Translations under genes and position numbers: made by a program
DNA from: Blastocatellia bacterium
Lineage (GTDB): Bacteria; Acidobacteriota; Blastocatellia; UBA7656
DNA: 64,000 nt
NCBI GenBank assembly: GCA_035275065.1
Contig: DATENM010000140.1
Location: 1-64,000 of the forward strand
Reading direction: 5' to 3'
Part shown: in pieces, positions 20,751-28,814 of the stretch
How positions within the stretch are numbered: position 1 is the stretch's first letter
Layout of the letters: each line of letters starts with the position of its first letter
Notes under the pieces: generated by a model
What the model saw: the letters and a program-made list of their open reading frames with translations, nothing else
Database searches by the model: none
Told to the model about the DNA's origin: nothing

Positions 20751-21797
20751 TCATTGCGACGGCGTTGCATGGTAAGTGCGGCGCGCGCGCACGACCGCGT
20801 CGGGGTGAGCGACCTGAACGGTCAAACGATGAACCGCAGCGCCTGCCGGCTCGCCGCTCGGATAAAAGCCGAGGCGGTACTGGTGGCGCAGCTCATCGGC
20901 GATCAGGTCGAAGGTCTTCTTGAGGTCGGTCACTTCGCCGCTGTAAAAGCGACCGGCTGAGGCGTCGGCGAGCTGGCCTAGATAATCCGCCGCCTGCTCG
21001 TTATTGCGCTCGGCGCGCTCGCGGCGGCGCTCGCGGCGCTCGTTGTTCGGGCCGCGGCGCGGCAGCGAGTCCCCGAAGATGCCGCCACGCCGCCCGAAGC
21101 CGCCCCGCCCGAAGCCGCCCCGCCGATTGTCGAAACGCGGCGCGAACCCCGTGCGATAAAAGATGGTGTAGATCATCGCGCCCGATTCCTGCGCCGCTTC
21201 GAGCGATTCGACCTCGCTGACTGCGCTGCCGTGATCCTTCCCGTCCGTCAGCAAGACAATGGCTTTGCGCCCTTCGACGTGGCGCAGCGAATCATTCGCC
21301 GCTTTAATGACGGCATCGCGCAGCACTGTGCCGGCGTACGCGCCAATCTCTGCGCGCTTGACCGCCTGCTCCAGCGCCCGGCGGTCGGCGGTGAGCGGAC
21401 TCAACAGGTGAACGTCATAGTCGAAGCTCACGATCACCGCCCGGTCTTGCGGACGCAGCCGCTTGATGAAACTCAGGGCGGCGTCCTTAATGTCGCCCAG
21501 CACATCGCGGGTGCTAAGACTGGTGTCGAGCAGCAAAGCGACATTGAGCGGCTCTTCTGTGGCTTCAAAGACGGCGATGGGTTGTTTGACGTGATCGCTG
21601 TAGAGCGTGAAATCTTCGGCGCGCAGGCCGCTCAGGTAGCGCCCGTTGCGGTCGCTGACGATCACCGGCACGCTGACGAGCGTGGCTTTGAGCTTAATGC
21701 CATCTTGCTCTGTCGGCGGCTGTGCGGCGGCGCTGCCGGCACGTGCGACGACAACTAGAAAGGCGGCCAGCGCGAGGGGCAAAATTCGGTTATTCAT
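20751..21797 (-). CDS. Secreted VWA-domain protein with Arg/Gly insert
   Basis: 348 residues, with a signal peptide (ILPLALAAFLVVVARAGSAAA). A beta segment (VSVPVIVSDRNGRYLSGLRA...DFTLYSDHVKQPIAVFEATE) is followed by a VWA domain with MIDAS DTSLS (~94) and VLLTDGKDHG. Unlike its paralogue, it carries an insert (~225-275) rich in Arg, Gly and Asn (RRGGFGRGGFGRRGG, then RRERRRERAERNNE) between VWA strands. The C-terminus (HQYRLGFYPSGEPAG) is typical of the family. It converges with the beta-lactamase, with an 18-base gap. Confidence 0.84.
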   Translation of the reverse strand: MNNRILPLALAAFLVVVARAGSAAAQPPTEQDGIKLKATLVSVPVIVSDRNGRYLSGLRAEDFTLYSDHVKQPIAVFEATEEPLNVALLLDTSLSTRDVLGDIKDAALSFIKRLRPQDRAVIVSFDYDVHLLSPLTADRRALEQAVKRAEIGAYAGTVLRDAVIKAANDSLRHVEGRKAIVLLTDGKDHGSAVSEVESLEAAQESGAMIYTIFYRTGFAPRFDNRRGGFGRGGFGRRGGIFGDSLPRRGPNNERRERRRERAERNNEQAADYLGQLADASAGRFYSGEVTDLKKTFDLIADELRHQYRLGFYPSGEPAGAAVHRLTVQVAHPDAVVRARRTYHATPSQ

Positions 21798-21828
21798 TGT
21801 TACGCCTTGGAGGGGTTCTTACATCAGT

Positions 21829-21963
21829 GCCGTAGGAGCGCAATGTTTATAGAAAGTGATGAGTAATGTCAGCAAGCTCCGTAGGAGCGCAATGCTGACA
21901 TTACGCTCCTACGGAGCTTGCTCCAACTACTTACCTCTAGCTATAAACATTGCGCTCCTACGG
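21829..21963. repeat. Nested palindrome, GTAGGAGCGCAATGTT family copy B
   Basis: Outer arms 21829-21852 and 21941-21963 (CCGTAGGAGCGCAATG + TTTATAG and complement) enclose an inner palindrome 21872-21921 (GCAAGCTCCGTAGGAGCGCA, complement after CTGA). Both arm pairs use the same core word, so the element is a palindrome inside a palindrome. It occupies the gap between the DUF1501 gene and the VWA gene. Confidence 0.8.
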
Positions 21964-21996
21964 AGCTGGGCGGTTTCCAACACAACACGAATCAAC

Positions 21997-23262
21997 TTAG
22001 CCGCGGATCAATCCCTTGAAGCTCGCCGGATTCGGTTTGTAGCCAGGGAAGATCGCGTCCAGATTGGTCGCGCCCATGTGACGCGCGGCAACCTCGGCGA
22101 AGACGTCGCGGAAGTCTGTCGTCAATCGCAGGTCGCGGCCTTCGTATAACTGCTCGGTCGCAAGGCCGGGCCATTCGCCATACACCTTGCCGCCCTTGAC
22201 CGCGCCGCCGAGCGCGAAAGCGACGCTGGCGTGGCCGTGGTCGGTGCCGCCCGAGCCGTTCTGCCGAATGGTGCGTCCAAACTCGGTCATCGTCAGAATC
22301 ACCACATTGCGCATACGGTCGCCGAGGTCTTGATAAAGCGCCGCGATGCCCTGGCCAAAATCCTGCAAGCGATTGGCGAGCTGGCCGCGCGCATTGCCTT
22401 GATTGGCGTGGGTGTCCCAGCCGCCGACATCCGTGAAAGCGACTTCGACGCCGATGTCGGATTTGATCAACTGGGCGATTTGCAGCAACGCCTGACCGAA
22501 CGGCGAGCGCGGATAGCTGGCACCGCTGGCCGGCTGGTACTGCTGCGGGTTCGCCTTCTTCAACATCTTCACCGCTTCAAATGCCTCTTTGCCGGTGCCG
22601 TGCAACACGTCGCTCATGTTCTGCGCGTAGAGCTCTTCAAAGCCTTTGGCGACCTGCCCGTTGCCCTGCCCTGCGCGAACGCCGAAGTCGCCGATGTTGG
22701 TCATGGCGATGGCCGGCGCGTTACCCAGCAACGTGCGCGGCAAATTGGCGGTCAGCGACACGGCGCGGAACGGCGTCGCCTTCGGGTCGCGCTTGGCCTG
22801 CAAGTAGCGGTTCAGCCAGCCGTCTGATGTCCCTTTGTTGCCCGGCGTCGCCGATTCCATGTAATCCTGCGCATCGAAGTGCGAGCGCGTGTTATCAGGC
22901 GAGCCGACGGCGTGAATGATCGCCAACTGGCCGGCGGCGTAGAGCGGCTTGAAGGGCGCCAGCGCCGGGTGCAAGCCGAAGTAGCCGTCCAGATCAATCG
23001 CCGTATCAGTGCTGCCGCTCTTGGGCTGCGGGACGGCAATGTTCGGGCGCACGCTGTAGTAATTCTTATCGCCGAAGGGCACCACCGCCGAGATGCCATC
23101 CATCGCGCCGCGCTGAAAGATAGCGATGATGATCGGGCGGTCTTTGCCGCTGCCGGCAAGCGTCTGGCCAAGCGCCGTGCGCTTCAGAAAAGACGGGGCC
23201 GCCGCCAGACTGACCATCGCCAGACTCGATGACTTTAAGAAGAATCTCCGTGTTACTGACAT
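21997..23262 (-). CDS. DUF1501 Tat-exported protein
   Basis: 421 residues, with a twin-arginine start (RRFFLKSSS) and hydrophobic core to ~30. The DUF1501 body, a sulfatase/alkaline-phosphatase-like fold, shows FQRGAMDGISAVVPF, HPALAPFKPLYAAGQLAIIH, GWDTHANQGN and VILTMTEFGRTIRQNG followed by GTDHG. DUF1501 proteins are usually paired with DUF1800 and are common in Planctomycetes and Acidobacteria; the activity is not established. It lies downstream of DUF1800 on the same strand. Confidence 0.88.
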   Translation of the reverse strand: MSVTRRFFLKSSSLAMVSLAAAPSFLKRTALGQTLAGSGKDRPIIIAIFQRGAMDGISAVVPFGDKNYYSVRPNIAVPQPKSGSTDTAIDLDGYFGLHPALAPFKPLYAAGQLAIIHAVGSPDNTRSHFDAQDYMESATPGNKGTSDGWLNRYLQAKRDPKATPFRAVSLTANLPRTLLGNAPAIAMTNIGDFGVRAGQGNGQVAKGFEELYAQNMSDVLHGTGKEAFEAVKMLKKANPQQYQPASGASYPRSPFGQALLQIAQLIKSDIGVEVAFTDVGGWDTHANQGNARGQLANRLQDFGQGIAALYQDLGDRMRNVVILTMTEFGRTIRQNGSGGTDHGHASVAFALGGAVKGGKVYGEWPGLATEQLYEGRDLRLTTDFRDVFAEVAARHMGATNLDAIFPGYKPNPASFKGLIRG

Positions 23263-23275
23263 AGCTTTACTCCTG

Positions 23276-23337
23276 GGTGACGAGTGACAAGACCACGCCT
23301 TCCACTGTCCCTCTTGTCACTCGTCACTTGTCACTGT
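23276..23337. repeat. Inverted GTGACGA heptamer words
   Basis: The left arm GTGACGAGTGACAAG (23278-23292) faces CTTGTCACTCGTCACTTGTC (23315-23334). It separates DUF1800 from DUF1501 within their operon and uses the same words as 6090-6194. Confidence 0.7.
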
Positions 23338-25404
23338 TTACCTTCTTTGAAACTCCGGCGAGCCGAGCACCAGGCCGAAGACTTTGGCGATCTCCTGCTC
23401 TCGCGGCGTTAGCACCGCCAGCGGCTCATTGCGAAATGCCTGCCGGTTCTCGCGCCCTCGCGGGAAATCGTACTTAGCGACCTTGTCGCCTTTGCCCGGC
23501 CGCTGCGGCATCGAGCCGTCAGCCAGAAGCGCCTCGCCGGTCTCGGCCATCATCGCGTCGTTCGGCTTGCGCTCCGGCACAAACTCGCCTTTGACGGGCA
23601 CGCCTTCGGTCATCTGCTTCTCGAGCACGGCGCGCGTCTGCGGCGACACGTCCTTGTTGAGCAACAGGGCGATGGCTTGATCGAGCGTCTGCGTCGTGTC
23701 CTTGCCTGCCGTCTCGGGCGCGATACGCTTGAGATCAACGGTCGTGCCCCGGAGCTTATTCGCGCTCAGCGCCAGGCCGAAGTTCAAACGCTCAAGCAGC
23801 GCGCCGGTGTTGACCCACTGCTCGGCTTTGTCCGGGTAGCCGGTCGGCGGCTGGTAGCGATAGAGCGGCTGGCCCATCTTCGAGATGAACTGCGTCACCA
23901 TCATCGGGTTGTTCATCTCGCCGCCGACGGCGCGGATCGCCGACACCGCCAGCTCGAACGGCGATTTGATCTTGGCGCGGTATGCCTCTTTCGCGTAGAA
24001 CTCCGGCGACGTGAAGATGGCGCGCAGCATTTCGCGGATGTCGCCGTCGCTCTTCAGATAAACTTGCGCGACGCGATCCACGAGCGCCGGCGGCGGCGTG
24101 TCGCTGACGAAGCGCCGCACCAGCTTGGTCGAGATGAATTTCGCGGTGCTGGGATGATGCGCCAGAATGTCAATCACCATCTCGCCGTCTTTGATGCCGC
24201 CGCCGGCAGGAATCTTGTGGCCGAGCACCATCTTTTCGCCGTCGTCATGCATGAACGGGCGGAAGACGAAGCCGCCGCCGCGACGCGGTTGCACAATCGT
24301 CCAGCCGGTCAGGCAGCGCGCCACTTCCTGCACGTCTTTCTGCGTGTAGCCCCCTTCGACGCCGAGCGTGTGCAGCTCCATCAATTCGCGCGCATAGTTC
24401 TCGTTGATGCCGGGCTTGCGCTTGGCGAACTGCTGCGCCGCCTGGGCGCGGCGCTGCTGTTGCTCCGGGCTCATCTGGCCCGACGGGCTATTCGGCTGGC
24501 CGAAGCCGCCGAGCCGAGCCGCCCGCTGCAAACGACCTTGCTGGCCGGCTCCCGCGCGACCGGGCAGCTTGGCGTCGGGCGAGCTCGATTGAAAATTGTC
24601 GAGATAGAAGAGCATCGCCGGGCTTTTCGCGGTCGCCAGCAGCAAGTCCTGGAACTTGCCGAAGGTGTGCGGGCGAATGGCGCTCATCTCGAAATCGGTG
24701 GTCAGTATCTTATCGGCGCCCTTCGGCCAGAAGATGTTGAAGTGGTTGTACCAGAAGTCGGCCATCACTTCCTGCAACTGGCGCTCGCTGTAGACGGCGC
24801 GGATCAGCTTCTGCTGCATCAGGTCTTGCAGCAACACTTGCGGCGGCTTGAGGCCATGCTCGCGGTAATACTCCATGACCATCTGCCGGTTCTCTTGCTT
24901 GCTCAGATCGAGCTGCGCGTCAGCGGCCTGATTGGCCGGCGCGTTGTCGCCGTTCGGGCTCGCCTGCGGGGCAGGCATCGCCTTTGGCGCGGCATTCTTG
25001 CCCTTCAAGCCAAGCTCGCGGGCGATCATGCCGGGCTCCGGGTATTTCTCGGCCAGCTCAGACAGTCCCATATGAATTGATTCAATATTCTTAAGCCGCG
25101 CCTCGACCGCCGCGTCCTCAAGCCGTTCGGGGTGAAGCTGCTGATCGATGAACTTGTCTATGCCGATCTGCCGGACGCGCTCGACATCGCCGGGACGCGG
25201 GCCGAAGCCGATGCGGTTGAGCAGGTGAATGATCTTCTGATCTTCAGTCAATGCCGTCGTCTTGGCGGCTTTCGCGCGGCTATCGCCAAAGGCCGGCGCC
25301 AGCGCGCCGAAGCCGAGGGTTGCGGCCATCACGATGGCCATCAGCCTTGAAGCCGCGCGCCACCCCGCGGCAGTTCGTATCAATGAGTTCTTTTCAGGTT
25401 TCAT
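23338..25404 (-). CDS. DUF1800 protein
   Basis: 688 residues with an N-terminal export signal (LMAIVMAATLGFGALAPAFG). The DUF1800 body begins HLLNRIGFGPRPGDVERV and contains FWYNHFNIFWPKGADK, NENYARELMELHTLGVEGGY and VARCLTGWTI. A Gly/Gln/Ala-rich linker (~295-330) is unusual. Upstream of DUF1501 in the same direction, as normally seen; the pair is thought to act together at the envelope, with unknown chemistry. The gap 25405-25609 upstream shows no clear promoter. Confidence 0.87.
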   Translation of the reverse strand: MKPEKNSLIRTAAGWRAASRLMAIVMAATLGFGALAPAFGDSRAKAAKTTALTEDQKIIHLLNRIGFGPRPGDVERVRQIGIDKFIDQQLHPERLEDAAVEARLKNIESIHMGLSELAEKYPEPGMIARELGLKGKNAAPKAMPAPQASPNGDNAPANQAADAQLDLSKQENRQMVMEYYREHGLKPPQVLLQDLMQQKLIRAVYSERQLQEVMADFWYNHFNIFWPKGADKILTTDFEMSAIRPHTFGKFQDLLLATAKSPAMLFYLDNFQSSSPDAKLPGRAGAGQQGRLQRAARLGGFGQPNSPSGQMSPEQQQRRAQAAQQFAKRKPGINENYARELMELHTLGVEGGYTQKDVQEVARCLTGWTIVQPRRGGGFVFRPFMHDDGEKMVLGHKIPAGGGIKDGEMVIDILAHHPSTAKFISTKLVRRFVSDTPPPALVDRVAQVYLKSDGDIREMLRAIFTSPEFYAKEAYRAKIKSPFELAVSAIRAVGGEMNNPMMVTQFISKMGQPLYRYQPPTGYPDKAEQWVNTGALLERLNFGLALSANKLRGTTVDLKRIAPETAGKDTTQTLDQAIALLLNKDVSPQTRAVLEKQMTEGVPVKGEFVPERKPNDAMMAETGEALLADGSMPQRPGKGDKVAKYDFPRGRENRQAFRNEPLAVLTPREQEIAKVFGLVLGSPEFQRR

Positions 25405-25609
25405 GGTTTACGTCCTCTGATGCTGCGAATTAATTTGATGAAGGAATCGGCGCATGGATTGCCCGCGATCACGCACCGCCCGGATTAAATAGCTTACTCC
25501 TTGAAGGCCCCCTACGCGACTTGCTGCCCTGGTTCCTTCGCCGGTTTTCGCGCATTCAGTAGCTAAGACGCGAGATGTTTTGAAATAGTTTGGAAAAGTG
25601 ATTCTCCTG

Positions 25610-26110
25610 TTACGTCCATCCGAGCGGACGGAGATGATTGAAGTTGATTACATCAACGCCCTTGCTGCCAAGCAACTGTGATAATTTAAAATCATCTGTA
25701 AGGACTAGATAATTGCCTTCAGAAACTGTCCATATTCCGACATCGGTCAGCCCTATTTTGACAAACTCAGCGTGCCCGGCTATTTTCTGACTCTCGACGT
25801 ACTCTTCCTCCAGAAGTTTGATACCTTCTGCAAAAGTCCGAAAATAAGAGCTTCTTGCAGGCTCGCCAAGCTGGCCAGAGAGATTGGTCACCTCAGTCAA
25901 TATGTTGGGGGTTGTGACGAGTTTATTGAAAGGGCGCAGGAGAACGACGAGAAGATCGTAATCTTCAATTGTAAACTGTACAGTCCGCTTAAAATTCCTG
26001 ATCAGATTCTGGTCGTAACTGCCGATAAAAAGCAAAAGCAGAATATTCGTGTCGATGAGCAGTCCCTTCTGTGAATAACGCGCAATCAGTTGTTCAGTAT
26101 GGCCAATCAT
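25610..26110 (-). CDS. PIN-domain protein, second gene of two-gene cassette
   Basis: 166 residues. The fold of a PIN nuclease is supported by LLIDTNILLLL with Asp20, Glu73 (LTEVTNL), Asp123 (GLTDVGIW) and Asp139/140 (VLTDDFKL), the four acidic positions expected of the family. Most PIN proteins with a small partner are toxins that cut RNA. It overlaps the upstream gene by ATGA (26107-26110). Base use is AT-richer than the neighbours, suggesting acquisition. Unlike VapC (~130 residues), it has an extra helical middle (~85-115). Confidence 0.72.
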   Translation of the reverse strand: MIGHTEQLIARYSQKGLLIDTNILLLLFIGSYDQNLIRNFKRTVQFTIEDYDLLVVLLRPFNKLVTTPNILTEVTNLSGQLGEPARSSYFRTFAEGIKLLEEEYVESQKIAGHAEFVKIGLTDVGIWTVSEGNYLVLTDDFKLSQLLGSKGVDVINFNHLRPLGWT

Positions 26111-26412
26111 GCCGCTCGCATCTTCATAGACTTAACTTGGCCTGTGGCTGAATCGATTTGAAATACCTTGTACTCTCTTTGGTATTTCTGGGGCCCAGCC
26201 CCTGATCCACTAATCTTCCAAATTGTTTCACTAAGCTTCCCCATAGGGTCTGTTGAATATATTAGCCGGGAAAACCCTATTGTCACATACCAAAATTTCT
26301 CATCATCAGATAGCACGACCTCTTCAAGCAATATATCTTGAAGGGTGCTCATATCATATAACTTTCCCAGATAATCTAGAGCGATGTCTACTGCCTCTTT
26401 TACGTCAATCAT
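26107..26412 (-). CDS. Small PepSY-like partner of PIN gene
   Basis: 101 residues, beginning MIDVKEAVDIALDYLGKLYD and ending YKVFQIDSATGQVKSMKMRA. The pattern (N-terminal helix, beta strands, YKVF.ID..TG.V) recalls PepSY-type alpha/beta domains, but there is no signal peptide. No DNA-binding motif is evident. It is the first gene of the cassette and overlaps the PIN gene by four bases, so the two are coupled; a role as inhibitor or specificity factor of the PIN protein is inference. AT-richer than the surroundings. Confidence 0.65.
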   Translation of the reverse strand: MIDVKEAVDIALDYLGKLYDMSTLQDILLEEVVLSDDEKFWYVTIGFSRLIYSTDPMGKLSETIWKISGSGAGPQKYQREYKVFQIDSATGQVKSMKMRAA

Positions 26413-26515
26413 TTGATCACCATTTTAAACCTCTCAGAACGTGCGGTGGCAATTTTAGCTCCAACTCTTCGAGCCGCACAACTACATTGTCTGATTTGCT
26501 CATCCAGGTATTTCT

Positions 26516-27556
26516 CTACTTAAACGCCAGGAGCACGCCGCCGTCAAGCTGGCGCGCGGCGTGCTCCAGGTGCGCCGTGGCGCGGGCGTTGATCGTTTCG
26601 ACGTGGCGATAACGAATGCCGCGCACGCGCTGGTAGAGGCGAATCTTCAAGTTCGCCACTTCGCTGTTGATGCAGTAGAGCGCCTCGCCGTCAGGGTCGC
26701 GGTATTCGGCTTGAATCATGTCGCGCAAGCGGCATTGCGCCACGCCTTCGATGTGCAGCCGCGTGTTTGAAGCGGTAAATGACCAGTAGCCCATCCCCAG
26801 GCTGCGCTTCCACTGCTCGGACAGGCGCAGTCGCGTGAACCGATGCTCCTGGCCGCGGTGCCGCAGGTACAGAGACTGCATCGGCGGCAAGGTCTTGCCG
26901 GCGCGGCGCGGGCGCGCCGCCAGCCCTTCAAAGACCGTGCCCGCATGCCCTTCAAAGGCGTTGGCGTGAACCCAAACCCACTCGTCCACATGCTTGCGGC
27001 CCCAGAGGTGCGACTGGCAGCCCGGCTCGTCTTCGATGACAAACTCGCGCTCGTCAATCGTGACCGTCCCCGTAAAGCGCGTGTCGAGGTTCGGCGAGCA
27101 GACAAAAGACGAGGGCCGCACGAGGTTGACCAGCATCGGCGGCACGTGATGATAAGTGCGCGGGTTCGGTTGATAGCGCAAATCCCATGCGATAGAGCGG
27201 CCCGCCTGTTCGACGCGGCCCCGTGCCTGCGAGCAGGTGAATTCGCCGTCGCCGAGGCGCAGCCGGAAGGCTTCGTCCCCGGCGACCGTCAGATGCTCGA
27301 TGGCATATTCTTGCTTCAGTCCGAGGTTGGCCGAGGAGTTGGCGCGGTCAAACGCCGCCGCCCAGAGCGCGGCGCGCGGCTCGTGGTCGAGCGGCGCTTC
27401 GATGCAGTAGCGGAACCAGAAGCCCCGCCGCGTGGCGCGCTGATTCAGCGTCAGGAACCACACCTCGTAATGATTGGCGTTGCGGCGATTCCAGCGACAG
27501 AGGTTGTCGGCCTCGTTCGCCGCTACGTCGGAAGCAGGCTTCAGGCTAACAGTCAT
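26516..27556 (-). CDS. AttH/CrtC/tocopherol-cyclase-like beta-barrel protein
   Basis: 346 residues from the ATG at 27556; the open frame further right is in a divergent promoter region and lacks family features. Segments NANHYEVWFLTLNQRATRRG, FWFRYCIEAPL, GCQSHLWGRKHVDEWVWVHAN and MGYWSFTASNTRL suggest the double-barrel lipocalin-like fold of AttH, carotenoid hydratase CrtC and tocopherol cyclases. No signal peptide. Actual substrate unknown; the fold call is from motif memory, not alignment. Confidence 0.6.
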   Translation of the reverse strand: MTVSLKPASDVAANEADNLCRWNRRNANHYEVWFLTLNQRATRRGFWFRYCIEAPLDHEPRAALWAAAFDRANSSANLGLKQEYAIEHLTVAGDEAFRLRLGDGEFTCSQARGRVEQAGRSIAWDLRYQPNPRTYHHVPPMLVNLVRPSSFVCSPNLDTRFTGTVTIDEREFVIEDEPGCQSHLWGRKHVDEWVWVHANAFEGHAGTVFEGLAARPRRAGKTLPPMQSLYLRHRGQEHRFTRLRLSEQWKRSLGMGYWSFTASNTRLHIEGVAQCRLRDMIQAEYRDPDGEALYCINSEVANLKIRLYQRVRGIRYRHVETINARATAHLEHAARQLDGGVLLAFK

Positions 27557-27691
27557 CCTGGCTCTCTGTGATTGGCGGATCGCAGATTGAAAATAGGAAT
27601 GTGCTCCCTTGAATCTGCCGGCAGCGGGCGCGACCTCCGGCGCCCGTTTGACGCCAACACCATACCGCAGCAAGCCGGCGGAAGGCAAACT

Positions 27692-27721
27692 TTGCCACCG
27701 CCTCCCGGCTTCTGATAGAAT
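27692..27721 (+). promoter_or_regulatory. Candidate promoter for M15-like gene
   Basis: TTGCCA and TAGAAT are 18 bases apart, placing a start site about 70 bases before the ATG at 27799. It lies in the 242-base divergent gap with the AttH-like gene. Confidence 0.4.
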
Positions 27722-27798
27722 TTTTGTCGCCGCGCCATCGCCCCACGCATCCGGCTGGCGCCGGCTTTCGAGTAACAGAAGGGTAGAATCTGGGTTTC

Positions 27799-28602
27799 AT
27801 GCATAGAGCAATTATCCTGGCTGCTTCCATACTGATTTTCGCTGCTTCCCCGGCTCGCGCGCAGAGCGCCGCGCCCGACTCACGGGCGGACGCGATACTC
27901 ACCGCGGCGCGGCAGCAGATGGCCAAAGGCGAAGCCTGCCTGGCAGCGGGCAACGTCGAATGCGCCCGCCGCGAGTTCGACGGCGCGGTCGATTATGTCT
28001 TCGAGCAGGGCATAGACGTGCGCAGCGACCCGCGACTGCGCGCCGGATTGATGGAGATCATTGAGAAGATTTATCGCTACGAAACGCAGCCGGCCACAGA
28101 CCAGACGGCGCGGCTCTGGAAGTCGCAAGAGTACGAAGGCCGGCCCGTCACGGACGAGCCCGAAGTCGCCGCCGACGACTTGCCGCTTGGGCCGATGAAT
28201 GCCCCGGAATTTCAGCGGCGCTTCGGCCTGCTGCGCGCCGCTTTCCGCGAGCGCTATGACCGCGACATGACGCTTACGGGCGCCGACCACGAAGAGCACC
28301 GCCGGCTCTACGGGCGCGGCAGCGCCTATGACATTCGCGTCCGCGACCTGACGCGCGAGCAGGTCGCCTTTATCGTCGGCAAAGGCAACGAGCTTGGCCT
28401 GCGCATCAAGGATTTCTCGACCTGGGAGCGGGTGGCGGCGCACAACGCGCGCTCGGCGCAACTGGGTCGCGCCCTCGACACCTACGCCACCGGCGTTCAC
28501 CTGCACATCGACCGCATGGGGGTGATCCGAGCGCCGCGCATGATCGCGCAGCCGGCCCTCAGCAAGCCGCGCTTGCAGCCGTCGGTGCCTGAGAATAAGT
28601 GA
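27799..28602 (+). CDS. Exported protein with degenerate M15-peptidase-like domain
   Basis: 267 residues, signal peptide MHRAIILAASILIFAASPARA. The first part (~30-115) resembles the helical region preceding MltD-type transglycosylases (GNVECARREFDGAVDYVFEQ, then IEKIYRYETQ). The C-terminal part has GRGSAYDIRVRDL (~171) and GVHLHIDRMG (~233), reminiscent of the HxxGxAxDI and WHxD zinc motifs of M15 D-Ala-D-Ala peptidases. A Tyr stands where the first His is expected, so the metal site may be lost. A cell-wall role is likely but unproven. Confidence 0.6.
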   Translation: MHRAIILAASILIFAASPARAQSAAPDSRADAILTAARQQMAKGEACLAAGNVECARREFDGAVDYVFEQGIDVRSDPRLRAGLMEIIEKIYRYETQPATDQTARLWKSQEYEGRPVTDEPEVAADDLPLGPMNAPEFQRRFGLLRAAFRERYDRDMTLTGADHEEHRRLYGRGSAYDIRVRDLTREQVAFIVGKGNELGLRIKDFSTWERVAAHNARSAQLGRALDTYATGVHLHIDRMGVIRAPRMIAQPALSKPRLQPSVPENK

Positions 28603-28808
28603 TGAACTGGAACGGCGAAGAGCGCAGGTCGGGCAATGACCGCCGCCTCAGCGAGCGGCGACGCACGATGCGCTATGGCGTGCAGAATCTGGTCATCATT
28701 GACGGCATCACCTGGATTGACTCCGAAGGCCAGGAGCGCCGCCAGCAGATTCGCCGCCGCCAGGATCGCGAAGCCCTGGTGCGCCAGCTGCTGGAAAGAA
28801 CAAAGTAA
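28602..28808 (+). CDS. Small Arg-rich ERRxGxDRR protein
   Basis: 68 residues. It starts at the ATG overlapping the previous stop (TGATG), so it is coupled to the M15-like gene. The N-terminus NGEERRSGNDRRLSERR is the basic signature seen at the ends of PilZ and some regulatory proteins. The middle (YGVQNLVIIDGITWIDSEGQ) could be two beta strands, and the end is again Arg-rich. Function unknown; nucleic-acid or nucleotide binding is a guess. Confidence 0.7.
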   Translation: MNWNGEERRSGNDRRLSERRRTMRYGVQNLVIIDGITWIDSEGQERRQQIRRRQDREALVRQLLERTK

Positions 28809-28814
28809 TCGGAC

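Noticed and set aside
23677..25080. 467-codon plus-strand frame opposite DUF1800
   Set aside because: Arg/His/Ala-rich nonsense typical of antisense frames; the DUF1800 protein on the other strand is complete.
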